Positions 47,813 through 56,576 are shown, numbered from the stretch's first letter. The stretch is DNA of 64,000 nt from Deltaproteobacteria bacterium (GCA_006226595.1 SBGP01000014.1:1-64000); one strand, 5' to 3'. Notes: a model not told the origin generated them from the letters alone. A program made the numbers and translations.

Positions 47813-50701
47813 TTACACCAGGACTTCACGCGGGCGAGCGCCATCGGCAGGGCCGATGATGCCAGCCATCTCGAGATCGTCGACAATGCGCGCGGCGCGG
47901 TTGTAGCCAATCTTGAGGTGGCGCTGGAGCATGGACGTCGAGGCCTTGCCCTCGCGCAGGACGATGTTCACCGCATCCTGGAACAGCTCGTCCCGGTCGT
48001 CCGCGTCGCCCACCGCGTTCGGGCCACCACTCGACTCGCTGATGTTGATCAGGTACTCCGGCGGCGCCTGGTGCCGCAGGAAGTCGTTGACGCGGTTCAC
48101 CTCGTCATCGCTGACGAAGGCACCGTGACAGCGCTGCAGCGTGCCCACGCCGGGCGCGAGGTAGAGCATGTCGCCGCGACCGAGCAGCTGCTCGGCACCG
48201 CCGGTGTCGAGGATGGTGCGGGAGTCGATGTTGGTACGCAGCTGGAAGCTGATACGGGTCGGCAGGTTCGCCTTGATCAGGCCCGTAACGACGTCCGCGG
48301 ACGGGCGCTGGGTCGCGACGATGAGGTGGATGCCACACGCACGCGCCTTCTGGGCGATACGCACGATGGCGGTCTCCGCCTCCTTGGCCTCCTGCTTCGA
48401 CATCATCATCAGGTCGGCGAGCTCGTCGATGACGATGACGATGTACGGCATCTTCGCCGGCGGCTTTGCGTCCTCGGGGCACGGCGCCTCCGGGTCCGCG
48501 TACTTGCGCGCCTTCGTCGGCGTCCAGTTCTGGGACTCCCGCTCGACCTTCTCGTTGAAGCCCGAGATGTTGCGCGTGCCCCAGCGAGCCAGGAGCCGGT
48601 AGCGGTCATCCATCTCGTCGCACGCCCACATCAGGGCCGAAGCCGCCTTCTTGGGCTCGGTGATGATGGGGTGCAGCAGATGCGGGATGTCCCGGTACGG
48701 GTCGAACTCGAGCATCTTCGGGTCGACGAGGAGCAGGCGCAGCTCGTCGGGGGTCTTCGTGAACAGCAGCGAGAGCAGCATGCCGTTGACGCCGACCGAC
48801 TTACCCGAGCCCGTGGTACCGCCGACGAGCAGGTGAGGCATCTTCGCGAGGTCGGCGACGACCGGCTTGCCCTCGACGTCCTTGCCGATGACCACCGGCA
48901 GCGCGCCCTTGTGGTCGCGGAACACCGGGGAGGCAAACAACTGGCGCAGGAAGATGGTCTGGCGGCGCTGACTCGGGATCTCAATGCCGACGACGCCACG
49001 ACCGGGAATCGGAGCCACGATGCGGACGCTCAGAACCTCCATGGCCATGGCCAGGTCGTCGCCGAGCTTGGAGATGCGGGCCACTCGAATGCCGGCGTCG
49101 GGCTGGAACTCGAGGATGGTAACGACCGGTCCCGGGCGAATGCCGGTAACGGTGCCGCCGATCTTGAAGGTCTCGAGCTTCTCTTCGACCACGCGCGCGA
49201 GACGCTGCAGCTCGTGGGGCTCGTAGGACGCGTCCTGCTCGGGGACGACGTCGAGCAGCTTGAGCGCCGGCAGCTTGACCTTCGCCAGGCGCGTCGCCCG
49301 ACGCACCTCACGGCCATCGTCCTTGGACTCGTCGCGGAGCAGCGGGTTGTCGTGGACAACGGCGACGCTGGGGGTGCCGTCCGCATGGGGCACGCTCGGT
49401 GCCCGGTCCGCGCGAGGCACGCTCGGCGCGGGGGTAAGGCCCGCGATGCTCGGCGGAGCGATGGACGGCGGCTCGCGGAACGGGATGACCGGGTCTGCAT
49501 CAGACACCGGCGGGGCCATCACCGATGCCGGCGTGGCCAGGCCCGCCGGAGGCGTCATCGGGTGGTTGTCACTCGGGTTCGGGCCCGAGTCCGTAGGCTC
49601 GCGCACGCGAATGATCGGGCCGGTCATCGACGGAAGCGCCGGCTCCGGCTCCGGGGTCGGATCGGCGTGCGACTCGACGGTGTGATCGGCTTCCTGGGTC
49701 TCGTCGCGCCCGTCCCGAAGGCTGAAGTCGGGGAACAGGCCAAGCACGTCCTGGGCACCGGTGCTGCCAATCGAGGCCGTGGGGTCCCACTCGACCTCGA
49801 CCACCGCGAGCGGCGCGTCCTTCACGAGGGTGCCGCCCTGCGTGTGGTCGGTCGGCGGCGGCAGGTTGGACATGTCGAAGGTGTGCGCGTCGGTTCCAGG
49901 CGAGGTCCAGTCCGGCTCGCGATCGTTCTCGGCCCGGAACAGCGAGCGCCCCATGCGCCGCAGCGCCCCCAGGGTCCGACCGCCGAGGGACTTCACTCCG
50001 CCCCCCGCGGCAACGATGGCGGCCTTGCTGGCACCCGCAGCCTGCTGGCCAGACCACACGCTGGCGTCGCGCGCCGCCCCGGCGCTCCACGACGCGGCCT
50101 GCCCGACCGACTGGCCGACCTGCAGTCCCATGCGGGCGAGCACAGCGCGAACCGGCGGCCACGCCCGCTCGGCCTGCTCGACGAGCCAGGAGGCGACGAC
50201 GCGCCACTCGATCTTGCCCAGCACGGTGATCATGAGCACGGCCGAGAAGAACAGCGCCAACGACGCGCCCACGGTGCCGACCACGCTCTCGAGCGTCCAC
50301 AGGATGGTGGCTCCGAGCGTGCCACCCGCCGGGAACGCGGAAGAGCCCGGCCACGCGCGCGAACCCATCTCCAGCGTCGCGAGCGTCGTCACGTACAGGC
50401 CGCCGGCAGCTACCCACCGCGTGGGTGCCCCGAGCGGACGTCGCGCGAGCGCGAGCACGCCCACACCCATGGGCACGACCAGCGCGTAGGCGCCGTAGCC
50501 AACGACCGTGAGCGCCACGTCGGCGATCAACGCGCCAGCGGGACCGCAGGGATTCTCCACCAGCCCGGTGCCCGGGTGCAGCCAGGTCGGGTCGGTGGGC
50601 TGAAAGCCAGCCACCGAGACAAGGGCAAACGCACCGGAAAGCACGCCGCCGAGGAGGAGCAGCTCTCTCTGCTTGTCACCGAGCAGGGAGGAAACGGACA
50701 T
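47813..50701 (-). CDS. ftsK: DNA translocase FtsK
   Basis: A 962-residue translocase. Four N-terminal membrane segments (to about residue 190), a Pro/Ser/Asp-rich linker (about 250-480), then the motor: Walker A GGTTGSGKS near residue 630, Walker B YIVIVIDELADLMM near 757, RPSADVVTGLIKANLP, and a C-terminal gamma winged helix (TSMLQRHLKIGYNRAARIVDDLE) that reads KOPS sites. It segregates chromosome termini at division. The ATG 50701 gives the family-typical short N-terminus. Confidence 0.95.
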   Translation of the reverse strand: MSVSSLLGDKQRELLLLGGVLSGAFALVSVAGFQPTDPTWLHPGTGLVENPCGPAGALIADVALTVVGYGAYALVVPMGVGVLALARRPLGAPTRWVAAGGLYVTTLATLEMGSRAWPGSSAFPAGGTLGATILWTLESVVGTVGASLALFFSAVLMITVLGKIEWRVVASWLVEQAERAWPPVRAVLARMGLQVGQSVGQAASWSAGAARDASVWSGQQAAGASKAAIVAAGGGVKSLGGRTLGALRRMGRSLFRAENDREPDWTSPGTDAHTFDMSNLPPPTDHTQGGTLVKDAPLAVVEVEWDPTASIGSTGAQDVLGLFPDFSLRDGRDETQEADHTVESHADPTPEPEPALPSMTGPIIRVREPTDSGPNPSDNHPMTPPAGLATPASVMAPPVSDADPVIPFREPPSIAPPSIAGLTPAPSVPRADRAPSVPHADGTPSVAVVHDNPLLRDESKDDGREVRRATRLAKVKLPALKLLDVVPEQDASYEPHELQRLARVVEEKLETFKIGGTVTGIRPGPVVTILEFQPDAGIRVARISKLGDDLAMAMEVLSVRIVAPIPGRGVVGIEIPSQRRQTIFLRQLFASPVFRDHKGALPVVIGKDVEGKPVVADLAKMPHLLVGGTTGSGKSVGVNGMLLSLLFTKTPDELRLLLVDPKMLEFDPYRDIPHLLHPIITEPKKAASALMWACDEMDDRYRLLARWGTRNISGFNEKVERESQNWTPTKARKYADPEAPCPEDAKPPAKMPYIVIVIDELADLMMMSKQEAKEAETAIVRIAQKARACGIHLIVATQRPSADVVTGLIKANLPTRISFQLRTNIDSRTILDTGGAEQLLGRGDMLYLAPGVGTLQRCHGAFVSDDEVNRVNDFLRHQAPPEYLINISESSGGPNAVGDADDRDELFQDAVNIVLREGKASTSMLQRHLKIGYNRAARIVDDLEMAGIIGPADGARPREVLV

Positions 50702-50721
50702 GAGGGGCCTCTCGTCCGCGG

Positions 50722-50745
50722 AGTGTAGCACCCCTTGACGCGTCA
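50722..50745 (-). promoter_or_regulatory. Candidate ftsK promoter element with palindrome
   Basis: On the minus strand an extended -10 (TGCTACACT, hexamer at 50722-50727) lies 21 bases before the ftsK ATG. Immediately upstream is a perfect 10-base palindrome, TGACGCGTCA (50736-50745), in the -24 to -33 range, which could be an operator. No good -35 box. Confidence 0.35.
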
Positions 50746-50852
50746 TGGCCAACCCTCAGCTATTACTTAAACAACAGCCACGATCCGCGCGGACACGTCC
50801 TCAGCTCGCAACCCGCTCGCGAGCGCACAAATCGGGACCTCACGCAGACACG

Positions 50853-50868
50853 GTGGCCTCGAGGCCAC
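50853..50868. promoter_or_regulatory. Perfect 16-base palindrome in the intergenic region
   Basis: GTGGCCTCGAGGCCAC reads the same on both strands. It lies in the 285-base gap between the outer-membrane barrel gene and ftsK. There is no loop or T run, so it is unlikely to be a terminator; a dimeric regulator site is possible. Confidence 0.35.
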
Positions 50869-50986
50869 TCCCCTGCCCCGCCCTCGGACAGTTGCAGCCG
50901 CGCCACACCGGACAACCGAAGAGTGGCGCATTCGCGAATCCGTGGACTGCTCTCACCTCGAGCCCGCTGCGTCCGTGCAGCTCGCT

Positions 50987-52210
50987 CTAGTAGGTGAAGG
51001 TCGCCAGCCAGTGGATGTTGACGTCGTTGTACCGGACGAGGGAGTCGGTCGACCCACGCTGCGTGTACCAGACGCCAAGCGTCGTCGACGCCCAGTCCTG
51101 GAGGGCAACGCTGCCATCCAGCTTGAGGCGGAGCAGCGAGTCACTGCGCAGGCTGCCGCCCTTGTAGCCCTCGAACCGGATCATCGCCTCGGCATCGGAG
51201 CTCAGGCGCGAGCCGTACTTGCCGTGGTGCTTCACGTACAGGTGGTTGTACGTCATGTAGTTGGTGAACCAGCTGTCATCGAAGTCCTTCTTGTACCCGA
51301 TGGACAGCTTCTGGGTCGACGACATGTCGTACTGGGCCTGCGCGGCCACGAGCAGGCCCTCGAGCCCGCCGAGGTCGGTGTCGTCGTCCTTGTAGGACGC
51401 GAGGCCGTAGCCGAGCTCCACGGTGCTCGAGATGCGCTCGGTGACCCGCCCCCGAAGACCCGCACGCAGCTTGAAGTGCGTCGAGTTCGGAATGGCCACG
51501 GTCAGCGCGCCGCCCTCCTGGTCGAAGCGCGGGCGAGTGTTCTCTTCCCACGAATACACGATCAGGTCGGTGTCAAGCACGATGGACGTGCGCGGCAGGA
51601 ACTTCCACTCCGCGTCGAGGCCGGGATTCAGGCCCTGACGCGTGTTGTAGTCACGACCCGTCTGGTTGAACAGCGCTCCTTCCGGCACCCGGAAGTCCGT
51701 GTACAGGTGCGTGAACCCGGGGGCGATCTGCAGTGCCTGCCCGAAGCGGATCTTGACGCGGGCGCCAGCCTCGTTGCGCAGCTGAGTCGCGAACGGGTCC
51801 TCGGCAAGGCCGCTGTCGTTCGTGTTGTTCCGAAGCGCCGCGTACTCGCGGAGCTCGATCCCCAGCGCGCGGTTGCGGAACAGGTCGAGGCTGCCACCGA
51901 GGTTGAAGTCGTTCATCCGGTCGAGCGAGCTCGCCTGCGACTGGATGTACTTGCGGATCTCCCACTCGCCACCGAAGGTAGCTGCAACCTCGGGACCGTC
52001 GAGCGCGAGCTCGAGGCCGGGTGCAACCCGAAGAGCGGTACCCGCGATGGCTCGCGTGTCGCGCTGGAAGGCGTTGGTGCGATGCTCGATGCCGAGGTCG
52101 AGGGTCGGCGTGATCACCGCCTCGCCGAGGCGAATGTGATCACCCGGCTCCGCCGCCGCAATCGTCGTAAAAGAGCATCCGACGGCGACGACCAACAGTC
52201 GTGACGTCAT
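50987..52210 (-). CDS. Large outer-membrane beta-barrel protein (BBP2_2-like)
   Basis: A 407-residue exported protein (signal LLVVAVGCSFTTIAAA). Regular amphipathic strands run through the chain: ITPTLDLGIEHRTNAF, LRVAPGLELALDG, VKIRFGQALQIAPGFTHLY, TSIVLDTDLIVYSW, HFKLRAGLRGRV, QKLSIGYKKDF, RLKLDGSVALQDW. It closes HWLATFTY with a terminal Tyr. The pattern recalls BBP2_2-type barrels with long poorly conserved strands. An AT-rich -10-like TATTAT lies at 52275-52280. It follows a periplasmic gene and the TonB-like gene on the same strand and might be their outer-membrane partner. Confidence 0.78.
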   Translation of the reverse strand: MTSRLLVVAVGCSFTTIAAAEPGDHIRLGEAVITPTLDLGIEHRTNAFQRDTRAIAGTALRVAPGLELALDGPEVAATFGGEWEIRKYIQSQASSLDRMNDFNLGGSLDLFRNRALGIELREYAALRNNTNDSGLAEDPFATQLRNEAGARVKIRFGQALQIAPGFTHLYTDFRVPEGALFNQTGRDYNTRQGLNPGLDAEWKFLPRTSIVLDTDLIVYSWEENTRPRFDQEGGALTVAIPNSTHFKLRAGLRGRVTERISSTVELGYGLASYKDDDTDLGGLEGLLVAAQAQYDMSSTQKLSIGYKKDFDDSWFTNYMTYNHLYVKHHGKYGSRLSSDAEAMIRFEGYKGGSLRSDSLLRLKLDGSVALQDWASTTLGVWYTQRGSTDSLVRYNDVNIHWLATFTY

Positions 52211-52297
52211 CCAGCCTGTGGGGGTCGAGGGGCGCAAAGGTCTCCCAGCGCAGTCGCACCGCGCAGCGCGGTCGATAATACACTCGCGTGCGTCAGT

Positions 52298-52837
52298 CTA
52301 CTGGTAGGGGCTCGCCGCCGGCGGATCGAAGCCGAGATCCAGAGGGTCGAGCTCGAACCCGTCCAAGTCCTCGGAGCCCTCAAGAAGCTCGCTGGTCCAA
52401 TCGACCTGCGTGCTGCCATCGGTCACCGTGCCGTCGTCGGTACACTGCTGCGCCAGAGCGAGCAGCTCACGGCCCTTGCCGCGAGCGACGACGACGCGTC
52501 GGAAGGTGTGGTCGGCCTGGGCCGAAGAGGACTGCAGCTCGCCAGCGAGCTGACCCGCGCCATCCTCGACAGAGCCGAGAAGCACGCGGAGACCCTGGAG
52601 CTGACGCGTGATGCACTCGAGGCGCTCGACGTCGGTCGACGTCCGTCGCGCTTCTTCGAGAAGCGTCGCCACCTCTTCGACCGCAGACTGCAGTTCGACC
52701 GCGGCCGACTCCGCGTACTCGATCTTCTCGGCGTCGCTGGTCGAAGCCGCGCGCTCGAGGTCACCCGAGATTCCACCTTCCTGGGCGATGGCCGGAGCGA
52801 CCGCCAGAAGGACGAGCATCGAGATGGTGCGGATCAT
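52298..52837 (-). CDS. Periplasmic coiled-coil protein, unknown function
   Basis: A 179-residue exported protein (signal MIRTISMLVLLAVAPAIA) with GGAG before the ATG 52837. Residues about 25-135 form long helices with heptad character (AESAAVELQSAVEEVATLLEEARRTSTDVERLE, LRVLLGSVEDGAGQLAGELQ). There are two Cys and an acidic, aromatic-poor tail (DLDGFELDPLDLGFDPP). It sits between the TonB-like gene and the barrel gene. No family recognised. Confidence 0.65.
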   Translation of the reverse strand: MIRTISMLVLLAVAPAIAQEGGISGDLERAASTSDAEKIEYAESAAVELQSAVEEVATLLEEARRTSTDVERLECITRQLQGLRVLLGSVEDGAGQLAGELQSSSAQADHTFRRVVVARGKGRELLALAQQCTDDGTVTDGSTQVDWTSELLEGSEDLDGFELDPLDLGFDPPAASPYQ

Positions 52838-52867
52838 GGATTCTCCAGAGGGCTGAAATCCACTTAC

Positions 52868-52897
52868 TTCGTACCCGCTCACCCCCCCCGGCGTCAA
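52868..52897 (-). promoter_or_regulatory. Candidate promoter for the coiled-coil gene
   Basis: Minus strand TTGACG (52892-52897), 18-base spacer, TACGAA (52868-52873), 30 bases before the ATG. Confidence 0.45.
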
Positions 52898-52926
52898 GCG
52901 CGCCGGTGGGAGCGAACGAAGCCTTG

Positions 52927-54279
52927 TCACTTCGGGCTGAACACGAACGGCGCCGCGACCAACTCGCCGTCGGTATCGATCCCGTCGAACTTCCACCGGG
53001 CGATCTTGCCCTTGATGCAGGTCGCGAACTCGCTGTCACCCGTGGAGTTGGCGAAGATCGAGATGCCGGTCGGGCGACCCTGACGGATGGCCCACTCGAC
53101 CTCGACACGGCCAGAGAGCGACGGGTTCTGACGCAGACGCTGCTCGTAGCAGTAGGTCAGGGCGCCCTGGTTGCGACCGATGATGGCCTTGATCTTGTCG
53201 CCATCCGGAAGGTCGGACGCGTCGACGTTGCCGCCGGTCACCGACCCCTTGATCTCGGTCTTCACCGAGCCGATCTCGGAGGTGCCGCCGCCAGCCTGGG
53301 CCACCGCGCCGATGTCGGCGTCCTCGGTGGTGCCGGTGCCGCCACGGATGCCGCCGTTCTCGCCGGTCGCCATCTCGACACCACCGACGCCCTGGAGCGC
53401 CGCGTCGAGATCGCCGAGGCCCTCGTCACCCTCGGCGAACGCGTCCTCGGCCGTGCCGACACCGTGCTCGCTGCGGGTGGTGAGCATCTTGAGGAGAAGG
53501 CTCTTTTCCTTGAGCGCCTCGATCTGCTTCTGCTCGTCGGCCGCCTGCTCTTCCTTCGTCTGCGGCTCCTTCTTCACCTCGGGCTCGGGCTCGGGCTCGG
53601 CCTTGGTCTCGGTGGACTCGGCGTTCTCGTCGATCGCCTCCTCCGTTTCCTCGGTCTCCTCGACCTCCACATCCGGCGGATCGGGTGCGAGGATGATCTT
53701 GGTGAAGCGATCCGGCATCTCTTCGAGCGTGTACTCCGGCGGATCGGAGTTCCACACGACGAGGAGCAGGATCACCGCTAGCGCGCACCAGACACCGAGG
53801 AACCCGAGGAAGATCGGATCGTCGTCCTCGAGCAGCCGCGGGCGAAAGTCCATCGCCTTGAGCGGCTGGACGGCCTGCACCGGCGGAGGCGGTACGAACT
53901 GGAAGAGGATCGTGATGTCGCCGAGCGCGATCTTGCCGCGATCCTGGTCGGTGAGACCGAGACGCCAGCTCCCACCCTGGTTCGCGACCGACGGATCGGC
54001 GCGAAGCTTCGCGAGAGTCACGGCGGCGCCGCCGGACGAGATCTTGCCCTTCATGCCCTCGGTGAAGTTCAGGACGTAGTCGCCCTTTCGATTCACGAAG
54101 AGCGGGTACTCCGCGCGCGGAAGACCGGTCTTGGGAAAGACGAAGGTCGCCTTGGCGCTCTCGCCGATCGTCACCGACTCCCCAGAGGGAATCAGACGCT
54201 CCTGGACGAGCTTGCCGCTCTGGATCACACCGATCCGGAGCACCTTCTTCTTGTCATTCTTGGTGGCCTGGGCTGCCAT
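52927..54279 (-). CDS. FHA-like/TonB-like transducer (AgmX/PglI C-terminal domain, GltG/GltJ-like)
   Basis: A 450-residue inner-membrane protein. Cytoplasmic N-terminus (about 12-130) resembles an FHA domain (SGESVTIGESAKATFVFPK). One membrane helix (about 156-176). Then an acidic and Pro/Glu/Lys linker (EVEETEETEE, EPEPEPEVKKEP). The C-terminal domain is of the AgmX/PglI type (about 360-450): IIGRNQGALTYCYEQRLRQNPSLSGRVEVEWAI, ATCIKGKIARWKF, with two Cys. TonB-like domains of this kind couple a proton channel to outer-membrane partners; M. xanthus GltG and GltJ have this layout. It is a separate transcript, 313 bases below the ExbD genes. Confidence 0.85.
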   Translation of the reverse strand: MAAQATKNDKKKVLRIGVIQSGKLVQERLIPSGESVTIGESAKATFVFPKTGLPRAEYPLFVNRKGDYVLNFTEGMKGKISSGGAAVTLAKLRADPSVANQGGSWRLGLTDQDRGKIALGDITILFQFVPPPPVQAVQPLKAMDFRPRLLEDDDPIFLGFLGVWCALAVILLLVVWNSDPPEYTLEEMPDRFTKIILAPDPPDVEVEETEETEEAIDENAESTETKAEPEPEPEVKKEPQTKEEQAADEQKQIEALKEKSLLLKMLTTRSEHGVGTAEDAFAEGDEGLGDLDAALQGVGGVEMATGENGGIRGGTGTTEDADIGAVAQAGGGTSEIGSVKTEIKGSVTGGNVDASDLPDGDKIKAIIGRNQGALTYCYEQRLRQNPSLSGRVEVEWAIRQGRPTGISIFANSTGDSEFATCIKGKIARWKFDGIDTDGELVAAPFVFSPK

Positions 54280-54592
54280 CGATCAGGACTCCGATGCCTG
54301 GTTCCCGGACGTCTTGAGACGCCTGATGCCTCTGACCATGTTCGGCCGAAAAAGTTCGCGAGATGTGAGAGAGGCGTCAGTCATGAATTGCAGGCACTGC
54401 GGGGAAGGGGTGAGCCCGCGACAGGGCCGAGAATAGACGTGCGGGTGCAGGTCCGCAAGCCTCCCCTCGACCTCCGCTGAGGATTGCATCCTAGCGCGGG
54501 TGAGAGCACAGCGCGACGGTGGCCGCATAAAGAAAAAATCCGCCACAGCGGGGCTGCGGCGGATCGAACGGTAGGTCCCGGAGCGAGTGCCC
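54280..54592. other. Intergenic region between exbD-like and TonB-like genes
   Basis: 313 bases with no credible gene. It contains the terminator of the ExbB/ExbD unit at 54533-54564 and, presumably, the promoter of the TonB-like gene nearer 54300-54400, though I see no clear hexamers. Confidence 0.55.
54533..54564 (-). terminator. Rho-independent terminator of the ExbB/ExbD unit
   Basis: Minus strand: ATCCGCCGCAGC, CCC loop, GCTGTGGCGGAT with one mismatch-type G-U/T pair, then TTTTTT. Strong. 28 bases after the last ExbD stop. Confidence 0.9.
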
Positions 54593-55129
54593 TTACAGGC
54601 CCTCGCCACCCTGAATGACGACGAACTTGAACTCGCCGAACTTGGCCTGGCCCGCGGTGTACATGACCTCGCGAATGACGGAGAACGGCAGGCGACGGTC
54701 ACACTGGAGCAGGATCTGCCCCTTGAACTCGCCGTCCTCGGCTCCGGTCTTCGCGGACAGCTCCTCGGCGTACTCGGCCTTCTCGAGGAGGCGGTCATAC
54801 AGCTTCGAGATCATCTGTCCCTTCTTCTCGTCGTCGGGCACGCGCACGACCTCTTCGCCGGTCTCCTCGTCCGGCACACGCTCGAGGCCGAGCACCGGGA
54901 CGGAGTCCACGAGGATGCCAGAGCGCGTGACGATGAGGTTGACCGCGAGACGCGGCGGCTTCTTCGCCGAGGAGATCGGAACTTCCAGATCGTCCGAGGG
55001 CTTCACCGAGATGTCCTCGGTGGAGTAGCTCTTCAGGAGGAAGACCAGGATGATCGTCATCATGTCCATCATGGACGTGATCGACAGCTCACCACTGACC
55101 GGCGGGCGACGCCCCTTCTTCTTACCCAT
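54593..55129 (-). CDS. ExbD/TolR-family proton-channel subunit (Asp present)
   Basis: A 178-residue protein with one N-terminal membrane helix. SITSMMDMMTIILVFLLKSY places Asp22 where ExbD/TolR carry the essential proton-binding Asp. The periplasmic domain (PPRLAVNLIVTRSGILVDSVPVL, ILLQCDRRLPFSVIREVMYTAGQAKFGEFKFVVIQ) is the usual TolR fold with an acidic insertion. Last gene before the terminator; 18 bases after the first ExbD. Confidence 0.88.
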   Translation of the reverse strand: MGKKKGRRPPVSGELSITSMMDMMTIILVFLLKSYSTEDISVKPSDDLEVPISSAKKPPRLAVNLIVTRSGILVDSVPVLGLERVPDEETGEEVVRVPDDEKKGQMISKLYDRLLEKAEYAEELSAKTGAEDGEFKGQILLQCDRRLPFSVIREVMYTAGQAKFGEFKFVVIQGGEGL

Positions 55130-55147
55130 CTCAGGTACTCCGATGAA

Positions 55148-55687
55148 TCAGGCGCCGCCGGCAATGACGACGAACGGGAACAGGAGACCCTCGTCACCCT
55201 TGCGGGCCGGGTCGTTACGCGACGCATCCATGGTCAGGACCAGGACCTCGTAGGGGATCTTCGGCTCGGGCACGAGGATGACGTTCTCTTCCTCGTCGTT
55301 GCCCGGCAGCGCCTTGATCTCGACGAGCATCCGGTTCAGCTCCTCGGTGTTGTAGGCGTCGGGAGTCGGGCAGCCCTGCACGGTGCAGGGGATGGTCGGA
55401 CCTGCGTCCTCGCCCTCTTCCTCGGTGGCGCCGACGATGTCGTCGATGCCGTTGCCCTTGACCGTGAAGCCCTCGTCCGTGATCAGAATCGAGAGGCTGA
55501 GCGGCGGATCCTCGTCTTCCTGCTGGTCAGCCGGCTGCGGCGGACCGATGGCGGGCAGCGTGGAGTCGATGACCGCCAGACTGATGAACTGCGCAGCCAT
55601 CAGCAGGAACGGGATGAGGATCGTAACCAGGTTCATGATGGGAACCAGGTTGAGCTCCTCAGCCTCGCCAAGTCGCTTCTTTGCCAT
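55148..55687 (-). CDS. ExbD/TolR-family protein with Asn at the Asp position
   Basis: A 179-residue paralogue of the next gene. The membrane helix LNLVPIMNLVTILIPFLLMAAQF has Asn19 where the family has the conserved Asp. The periplasmic part includes a 25-residue acidic insertion and a pair CTVQGC (probable disulfide), then VPEPKIPYEVLVLTMDASR. It may be a structural partner while the other ExbD carries protons. 87 bases after ExbB. Confidence 0.86.
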   Translation of the reverse strand: MAKKRLGEAEELNLVPIMNLVTILIPFLLMAAQFISLAVIDSTLPAIGPPQPADQQEDEDPPLSLSILITDEGFTVKGNGIDDIVGATEEEGEDAGPTIPCTVQGCPTPDAYNTEELNRMLVEIKALPGNDEEENVILVPEPKIPYEVLVLTMDASRNDPARKGDEGLLFPFVVIAGGA

Positions 55688-55774
55688 GGTAGGGGCTCCA
55701 GTGACCGGTGGAGTGGCCAGGGAAAAGGCGCGCGGGCAAGACCCGCAGCGCCATCACGGGGTAGCAGTCGAGGC

Positions 55775-56434
55775 TTAGGCCTCGGCCGCCACCTCCTCCT
55801 TCAGGCCGCCACGGCGACGAGCGGTGAGCAGGTTCACCGTCTTGAGGCCGTACTGGTCGACGTCGTCGAGGATCTTGTTGGTGCGCGCCAGGATGATGGC
55901 GTGGAGGATCAGCGTCGGGATAGCGACGATGAGACCACCGGCCGTGGTGTACATGGCGACGGAGATACCAGCAGCCAGCAGGGTCTGCTTCATCTCGGCG
56001 GACGCGTGGGCCACAGCCTCGAACGCCTGAATCAGACCCATGATGGTTCCGAGGAGGCCGAGGAGGGTCGCGACGTTCGCGAGCATGGAGAGGTAGCCGC
56101 TGCGCTTGTTGAGGATCGGGCCGACCTCGAGGGTCGCCTCGTCGATCGCGTTCTCGATCTCCTTCTCGGTGCGGTTGGCGCGGGTCAGACCGGCCTTCAC
56201 AACCTTCGGGAGCGCCGCGTGGGGCTCGGCGTTGCAGAGCTTGATCGCGCGGTCGATGTTGTTGGCCATGATCAGCTTCTGGACCTGGGCCATGAACGCC
56301 GTCGCGTTGATGTTCGCGCGGAAGAAGATGTAGAACAGCCGCTCGAACGCGATCGCCATCGCGAACACGGCCGCGATGAGGATGAAGTACATGAACGGAC
56401 CGCCGTCCTGGAACATGGTGACAGGGTTGACCAT
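55775..56434 (-). CDS. MotA/TolQ/ExbB-family proton channel protein
   Basis: A 219-residue inner-membrane protein with three membrane helices (about 12-34, 115-140, 150-175). ANVATLLGLLGTIMGLIQAFEAV and LLAAGISVAMYTTAGGLIVAIPTL are ExbB/TolQ signatures. With the two ExbD proteins it would form the 5:2-type motor driven by proton flow. Closest in context to M. xanthus AglR. GGAGG precedes the ATG. Begins a new unit 244 bases below the 78-residue gene. Confidence 0.92.
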   Translation of the reverse strand: MVNPVTMFQDGGPFMYFILIAAVFAMAIAFERLFYIFFRANINATAFMAQVQKLIMANNIDRAIKLCNAEPHAALPKVVKAGLTRANRTEKEIENAIDEATLEVGPILNKRSGYLSMLANVATLLGLLGTIMGLIQAFEAVAHASAEMKQTLLAAGISVAMYTTAGGLIVAIPTLILHAIILARTNKILDDVDQYGLKTVNLLTARRRGGLKEEVAAEA

Positions 56435-56547
56435 CTCGTGAGCCTCCGCTCGGTGTGGATCTCCCCCAACCCGGACACGTCCGCTGGGGGCTGATTGCAG
56501 GACCCGGGGACTGTAAACGACCGGGCCGGTTTTGGTGAGGGGGGGTT

Positions 56548-56576
56548 CGTCAGGAGCCTGTCAGACGTTCCTGACG
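56548..56576. promoter_or_regulatory. Inverted repeat upstream of the ExbB gene
   Basis: CGTCAGGA (56548-56555) and TCCTGACG (56569-56576) are perfect inverted arms around 13 bases that include a further TGTCAG. It lies about 115 bases upstream of the ExbB start, in the promoter region. Without a T run it is more likely a regulator site than a terminator, but it could also attenuate read-through from the TPR genes. Confidence 0.4.

Noticed and set aside
50746-50986. Possible replication origin in the AT-richer gap by ftsK
   Set aside because: Only a few A/T bases (ATTACTTAAA); no DnaA-box cluster and no dnaA, dnaN, rpmH or gid genes.
54383-54436. 17-codon plus-strand frame starting MNCRHCGEGV, like half a zinc ribbon
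   Set aside because: Only one Cys pair, no ribosome site, and it lies opposite the presumed promoter of the TonB-like gene.
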